Part shown: positions 59,335 to 64,000 of the stretch, piece by piece
Layout: each line of letters opens with the position of its first letter
Position numbering within the stretch: position 1 is the stretch's first letter
From: Thermoflexus sp.
GTDB lineage: Bacteria; Chloroflexota; Anaerolineae; Thermoflexales; Thermoflexaceae
DNA: 64,000 nt
Assembly (NCBI GenBank): GCA_025057635.1
Contig: JANXBD010000003.1
Coordinates: 1 to 64,000, forward strand
Reading direction: 5' to 3'
The notes under the pieces: generated by a model
Told to the model about the DNA's origin: nothing
Database searches by the model: none
The model's input: only the letters and a program-made list of their open reading frames with translations
Program-made: the position numbers and the translations under genes

Positions 59335-59376
59335 GTTTGGTGAATCGGTGAGTTTGGTGAATAAGGAGCCTGGGCC

Positions 59377-59679
59377 ATGGAGCGCCATCCGGACGAATGG
59401 GTAGAGCGCATTCTGGAAGACGAAAGCTGGCGAAGCGGCTTGACGGACGAGCAGGCCGAACGCCTCCTTCGATGGGCCCTCGATCGGACTGCCCCCCACC
59501 AAAGAGAGACCGGAGAGAGCCTACGCCGGGCACTGCGTCGGATCCAACGGGCGGTGCAGGCCTCCGAGGAAGAGGCAGAAGCGCTCCTAGCGGAATGGGG
59601 AATCTCGCTACCGCCAGGGTGGATGCGTTGGACTGTCGACGAGCGCTTATCGTGGGTGCTTCAGGCGCTGACCTTGTAG
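59377..59679 (+). CDS. Hypothetical protein (100 aa)
   Basis: Intact ORF between two coding genes on the same strand. Confidence 0.5.
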   Translation: MERHPDEWVERILEDESWRSGLTDEQAERLLRWALDRTAPHQRETGESLRRALRRIQRAVQASEEEAEALLAEWGISLPPGWMRWTVDERLSWVLQALTL

Positions 59680-59710
59680 ACGCCACGAGCAAGGGGCTAG
59701 AGGGGAACGC

Positions 59711-60919
59711 ATGAAGTTCACTCGGGGCCATTTCCGCTTAAGGATCCCTAAGTTCCTACATCGCCCGCGGCCAGCCCGCAAGAGGAGGGAGCGATTTTGG
59801 GATAGGGTTCTCTCCCTCGCGGGGATGGTGACCTTGTTCCTGTTCGCATTAGGGATTTTCGCCAATCCGCGTTGTCTGACTTCTCCAGAGGCCTCGTCGC
59901 CCCCTGCTTCTGAAGAACAGACGGAATGGTATGAGGTCTTCTTCACCGCTCCAAGCTTTCCAGGTGATCCCGATCTTCATCGAGGGAGCGTCATGGATTC
60001 GCTGATCGCTGCCATCAACAGTGCCCAACAGGCCTTAGATGTGGCGGTTTATGACATGGATCTGCTGCCGGTCACGGAAGCCCTGCTGCGCGCTCGAGAT
60101 CGCGGTGTCCGCGTCCGCGTAGTCACCGAGACCGACAACGCCGATACCAAAGCGATCGCCCGTCTACGAGCAGGCGGCATTCCAGTGGTAACCGATGAAC
60201 GGGAAGGGTACATGCACAATAAGTTCATGGTCATTGATGGCGACCGCGTGTGGACTGGATCGATGAATTTCACGTATCATGATGTCTATCAGAACGACAA
60301 CAACGCGGTGCTGATCCATTCCTCGGATCTCGCTCGAAATTACTCAACCAAGTTCTCCGCGATGTTTGAACGGCGGGCCTTCGGCCCCGCCCGCACCTCC
60401 GGAGATACGGTTCCCCGATTGACTGTTCGAGGAATCCGGATGGAAAATTATTTCGCGCCAGAGGATCCTACTATCGAGGCGATTCAGCAAGTGATTCGAG
60501 GCGCTCGGGAGCGTATCGTGTGGATGGCCTTCGTCTTCACACATCCCCGGATCGCAGATGTTCTGATAGAGCGTGCTCGAGCCGGTGTGAAGATCCACGG
60601 AGTCTTAGAGAGAGCTGGAGCAGAAGCGCCTGCCAGTCAGTTCCGTCGCCTTCGGCAGGCTGGGATCGATGTCCTCAAAGACGGCAACCCTTACAATATG
60701 CACCATAAGGTGTTGGTCATCGATCGTCGGATCGTGCTCTTTGGTTCTTATAATTTCTCTCGGAATGCCGCCCAGGATAACGATGAGAACCTCCTGATCG
60801 TAGCAGATCCGGAGATGGCTCTGCGCTTTGAAGCAGAGTTCGCCCGGATCTACGATCAGGCTTTGAACCCACCCCGCGTCGGATGGCTAACTTCAGAATC
60901 GGTTTTCGCGCCTCAATAA
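59711..60919 (+). CDS. Phospholipase D-like domain protein, membrane-anchored
   Basis: Two HKD motifs: HNKFMVIDGDRVWTGSMNFT and HHKVLVIDRRIVLFGSYNFS; N-terminal TM. Confidence 0.92.
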   Translation: MKFTRGHFRLRIPKFLHRPRPARKRRERFWDRVLSLAGMVTLFLFALGIFANPRCLTSPEASSPPASEEQTEWYEVFFTAPSFPGDPDLHRGSVMDSLIAAINSAQQALDVAVYDMDLLPVTEALLRARDRGVRVRVVTETDNADTKAIARLRAGGIPVVTDEREGYMHNKFMVIDGDRVWTGSMNFTYHDVYQNDNNAVLIHSSDLARNYSTKFSAMFERRAFGPARTSGDTVPRLTVRGIRMENYFAPEDPTIEAIQQVIRGARERIVWMAFVFTHPRIADVLIERARAGVKIHGVLERAGAEAPASQFRRLRQAGIDVLKDGNPYNMHHKVLVIDRRIVLFGSYNFSRNAAQDNDENLLIVADPEMALRFEAEFARIYDQALNPPRVGWLTSESVFAPQ

Positions 60920-61065
60920 CGGGGTTTGTGATATATGTATCATACAAAAATGCCTCTCCCTCCGGCCGCCTTTCGAGCGTTAGGGAGAAACTGGATGGTA
61001 GCCAAAGCTATAGCGTTCGCCGAAGACAACCGTTTTTCGGATCTCTTCGCAGGAGCGTTCGAGGA

Positions 61066-61854
61066 ATGACAGCACCACAGACCTCCCATCCCTCACCTGA
61101 GGAGCTGGAGCCGGCTCCTCCCTGGGGCATCGGACTGGCTCTGATGGCCCTAGCCTATTTTCTGATGATCCAGTTCATGCTAGGCGTCCTTTTCTTTCTG
61201 ATCTACTGGGTGTTGCTGGAACCTGCCCAGCCCCTCGAGGCCGTTTTGGAGCGCGCAGCAACCAGTGGGCGTTTCATAGGGATAGCGAATGGTTTGATTT
61301 ACCTGTTCATCTTACTTACTGTGTTAGCTGCTCTGCGCCTGTGGGTGCGCCAGCCTTTAGGTCTAGCCCTCCGTCTGGTTCCTCCGGTCCGGATCCCCCT
61401 GTGGGCAACCCCCTTGCTGGCCCTCGGTCTTGGAGTGGCTATAGACGCTGTGACGATCACCATGGGACGTCCAGTGATCCCAGAGAACATCGCTCCCCTG
61501 TTGCGAGGATATGATCCACTGGAATGGATCTCGATGGGATTCCTTGCAGTGATCGTTGCTCCCCCTACTGAGGAGTTGCTGTTCCGAGGCCTACTATATC
61601 CGGCGCTTGCGGTTCGAGTGGGCCCGATGTTTTCTATCTACCTAGTCTCTCTGATCTTCGCACTTTTTCATCTCCTGACCTACGGTGGCACGGCTGACCA
61701 GTGGTTCTGGATCGCCCAAGCGTTCGTAATCGGCCTGACGCTGACCGGCCTACGGGCCCGCACTCGCTCGCTGTGGCCTCCGATTTTGATGCACATGACC
61801 CTCAACCTGTATGCGATGGCGGAAGCGATCTTCCTCTTGAATTTCCGGGCGTGA
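61066..61854 (+). CDS. CPBP family intramembrane metalloprotease
   Basis: VIVAPPTEELLFRGLLYPAL; FALFHLLTYG; HMTLNLYA. Confidence 0.9.
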   Translation: MTAPQTSHPSPEELEPAPPWGIGLALMALAYFLMIQFMLGVLFFLIYWVLLEPAQPLEAVLERAATSGRFIGIANGLIYLFILLTVLAALRLWVRQPLGLALRLVPPVRIPLWATPLLALGLGVAIDAVTITMGRPVIPENIAPLLRGYDPLEWISMGFLAVIVAPPTEELLFRGLLYPALAVRVGPMFSIYLVSLIFALFHLLTYGGTADQWFWIAQAFVIGLTLTGLRARTRSLWPPILMHMTLNLYAMAEAIFLLNFRA

Positions 61855-61998
61855 CTGAAACCCGCACTTGAGGGATAGGATTTGAGGAAGAGCACGGAGG
61901 ACAGCTCTTCTAGCCCTTAAATCCTGTGTGTCACGTCCGAACATCTCCTGAAGGCGATCATTCCTAACCGAACCAAGGCATGTCTGTCAGGAGGCCCT

Positions 61999-62775
61999 GT
62001 GGGAAGCCACACATCGATTCTGGTGGAGACCCTTGAGAATGTGGGGCTGATTCGGCTGAACCGGCCTGAGCGGCTCAATGCGCTGAATCGCCTCCTAATG
62101 GAAGAGCTGGCCGCTGCCTTAGAGGCCTTCGACCAAGAGGATTCGATCCGGTGCATCGTGATCACGGGCAACGAACGGGCTTTCTCAACCGGTGCCGATA
62201 TTCAAGAGATGATGGAGGCCGGCGCTGTGGAGATGTTGCTTCGGGACTCGATTGCCTGGTGGGATCGGATCCAGCGGATCCGCAAGCCGATTATTGCTGC
62301 AGTGTCGGGATGGTGCCTAGGTGGAGGCTGTGAGCTGGCGATGGCCTGCGATATCATCATCGCCTCGGAGACGGCTGTTTTCGGCCAGCCGGAAATCAAC
62401 ATCGGGGTGATACCAGGCGCCGGTGGAACTCAGCGTCTGACTCGAGCGATCGGGAAGTCGAAGGCGATGGAGATGATCCTGACCGGGCGCTACATGAGCG
62501 CCCAGGAGGCTGAGGCCGCTGGGCTGGTCTCCCGCGTAGTCCCGGTGGGATCCTACCTGGACGAAGCGATCCGTCTGGCAAAAGAAATCGCTGCCCGTCC
62601 GCCTATCGCCGTCCGACTGGCAAAAGAGGCCGTCAACAAAGCTTTTGAAACCAGTCTGCGCGACGGCTTGGAATACGAGCGGCACCTGTTCTACTTTCTG
62701 TTTGCTACAGAGGATCAAAAGGAAGGGATGCGGGCCTTTATCGAGAAGCGAAAACCACAATGGAAGGGACGCTGA
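61999..62775 (+). CDS. Enoyl-CoA hydratase/isomerase family protein
   Basis: LNRPERLNALNRLLMEEL, RAFSTGADIQEM, SGWCLGGGCELAMACDIIIAS, GVIPGAGGTQRLTRAIG. Confidence 0.95.
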   Translation: MGSHTSILVETLENVGLIRLNRPERLNALNRLLMEELAAALEAFDQEDSIRCIVITGNERAFSTGADIQEMMEAGAVEMLLRDSIAWWDRIQRIRKPIIAAVSGWCLGGGCELAMACDIIIASETAVFGQPEINIGVIPGAGGTQRLTRAIGKSKAMEMILTGRYMSAQEAEAAGLVSRVVPVGSYLDEAIRLAKEIAARPPIAVRLAKEAVNKAFETSLRDGLEYERHLFYFLFATEDQKEGMRAFIEKRKPQWKGR

Positions 62776-63614
62776 ACCTGGTGAGCGCGCTGATCGGTTT
62801 CCGAACCCTCCGCCTAGCGCTGGAAGCGGTTCGCTGGAATTCGAGCGGCCCCGCTTTGATCCTGGTGGCCCCGGAGATGGCACATCGGGTGCGAGGCGGC
62901 ATCGCGACCGTTCTCGGCACGGTTCAGGCGGTGATGCGGGAAAACCCCTGGATCACCCCTGCGTTCACCTCGCGGACTATGGTTTATCCACGAGTAGGGC
63001 CGCCGGATAATGGCGTGGTCTATCTGGCTATGCAGGCGGCGAATGCGAGGGCGGTGTTCTTCCACAACGATTTGCCAGCAGATCCAGAGTGGGAGCCGTT
63101 CTTCGAGAAAGCGCGGCGACTTCCTGAAGCGCGGCGCAGCGAGCATCCGGTTCTCTCGTTTCTTGCCATCGGCTCTCGGGCGGAAGCAGCAACTGTCTCG
63201 CAATCGATCTTAGATCCGTGGGGACCTATTCGCTGGTTACACGCAGAGAATGGGGATGTGATCTTGATGGGAGCCGACCATACAATGAACGTCGCCATTC
63301 ATTATGTGGAAGCCCTGGCTGGGCGGAAAACTTTCGTGCGCTGGGCATTGATGGATCGACATGTGGTGGAGTTGCCGGGTTTTCCAGGATGTCGACGGGG
63401 ATTTGGGGCGGCAGCTTCATTGCTGGAGCCTGTAACTCGACGAGTTCATTTGGATGATTGGTTCCTTCAAGGGTTGCCACTGGAACAGATGGTTCGGATC
63501 TTGCTGGACACCTTACGCCGCGATCCGATGGCCCTGCTTTGTGAGGATCCACTCTGCCTGCTCTGTCATGCGGTTCGGCAGCACGTGCTCTATGGCGCTC
63601 GCTCCGCCTCATAG
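62760..63614 (+). CDS. AAC(3) family N-acetyltransferase-like protein
   Basis: DPWGPIRWLHAENGDVILMGADHTMNVAIHYVEALAGR; overlaps end of upstream gene. Confidence 0.65.
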   Translation: MEGTLNLVSALIGFRTLRLALEAVRWNSSGPALILVAPEMAHRVRGGIATVLGTVQAVMRENPWITPAFTSRTMVYPRVGPPDNGVVYLAMQAANARAVFFHNDLPADPEWEPFFEKARRLPEARRSEHPVLSFLAIGSRAEAATVSQSILDPWGPIRWLHAENGDVILMGADHTMNVAIHYVEALAGRKTFVRWALMDRHVVELPGFPGCRRGFGAAASLLEPVTRRVHLDDWFLQGLPLEQMVRILLDTLRRDPMALLCEDPLCLLCHAVRQHVLYGARSAS

Positions 63615-63741
63615 ACCATTGCCTTCTCCAAATATCTAAAAGCGGAGCAGCGAATCTGCAGTCTAGGGCATAGGAGCGAATCGGATCGAGAGCCGCACAT
63701 GGCTTTTACCAAATCCTCTGTAGTCTAGTTGAGGAGAAACC

Positions 63742-64000
63742 ATGGCTCGGGAAGTGATTTCCACAGACCAAGCTCCAGCGGCTATCGGGCCCTATTCCCA
63801 AGCGATCCGAGTGGGGAATCTGATTTTCACAGCGGGACAGCTAGGGTTGGTTCCCGAAACCCGCCAGCTGGCGGGGACGGACATTGAAAGCCAGACCCGA
63901 CAGGCTCTAGAGAATCTGCGAGCAATCCTAGAAGCAGCAGGGTCTTGTCTGCGCCATGTGGTGAAGGTGACAGTGTTCCTAGTCGATCTCTCTGAGTGGC
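63742..64000 (+). CDS. RidA family protein, 3' partial
   Basis: MAREVISTDQAPAAIGPYSQAIRVGNLIFTAGQLG...LENLRAILEAAGSCLRHVVKVTVFL; runs off the window. Confidence 0.93.
   Translation, partial: MAREVISTDQAPAAIGPYSQAIRVGNLIFTAGQLGLVPETRQLAGTDIESQTRQALENLRAILEAAGSCLRHVVKVTVFLVDLSEW

Noticed and set aside
1-64000. CRISPR arrays, IS elements, prophage genes, rRNA/tRNA genes
   Set aside because: No regularly spaced repeats, transposase/integrase motifs or tRNA/rRNA signatures seen; a tRNAscan/Infernal run would be needed to exclude a missed tRNA.

Overview
The window is a 64-kb piece of a GC-rich bacterial chromosome. It is probably from a thermophilic Chloroflexota (Thermoflexus-like); this is inferred from gene content, TP-rich secreted linkers and a YLPLVLR tail, not from a database search. 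Most of it is ordinary housekeeping: an MrfA/YprA-like helicase (5'-truncated), polA, rsmG, selA, an SDR oxidoreductase, an ornithine cyclodeaminase-like gene, ftsY, prfB, a sortase, holA, rlmI-like, panB-panE-panC-coaX, fmt, DUF971, nifJ with a DHOD-like partner, PLD-like, CPBP protease, enoyl-CoA hydratase, AAC(3)-like and RidA (3'-truncated). The accessory content is: (i) a co-directional run of about 10 genes at 20.7-30.8 kb (MoxR ATPase, several unknown membrane proteins, a zinc-ribbon/acidic/TM protein, a MutL/GlmL-like ATPase, a barrel/KOW-like protein and an LPQTG protein), which is my best candidate for an undescribed envelope system; (ii) a glycan-utilisation locus at 37.7-50.8 kb (GH5, GH39-like, a peptide-type ABC transporter that looks like an oligosaccharide importer, a LacI pseudogene, GH116); (iii) several decaying genes (cinA C-domain, LacI, an ABC-2 permease and a duplicated secreted-protein N-terminus) that the ORF track does not show; (iv) a programmed +1 frameshift in prfB; (v) a Pol I with a natural Tyr in the O-helix; and (vi) families of intergenic palindromes. 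I found no rRNA, tRNA, CRISPR array or transposase.
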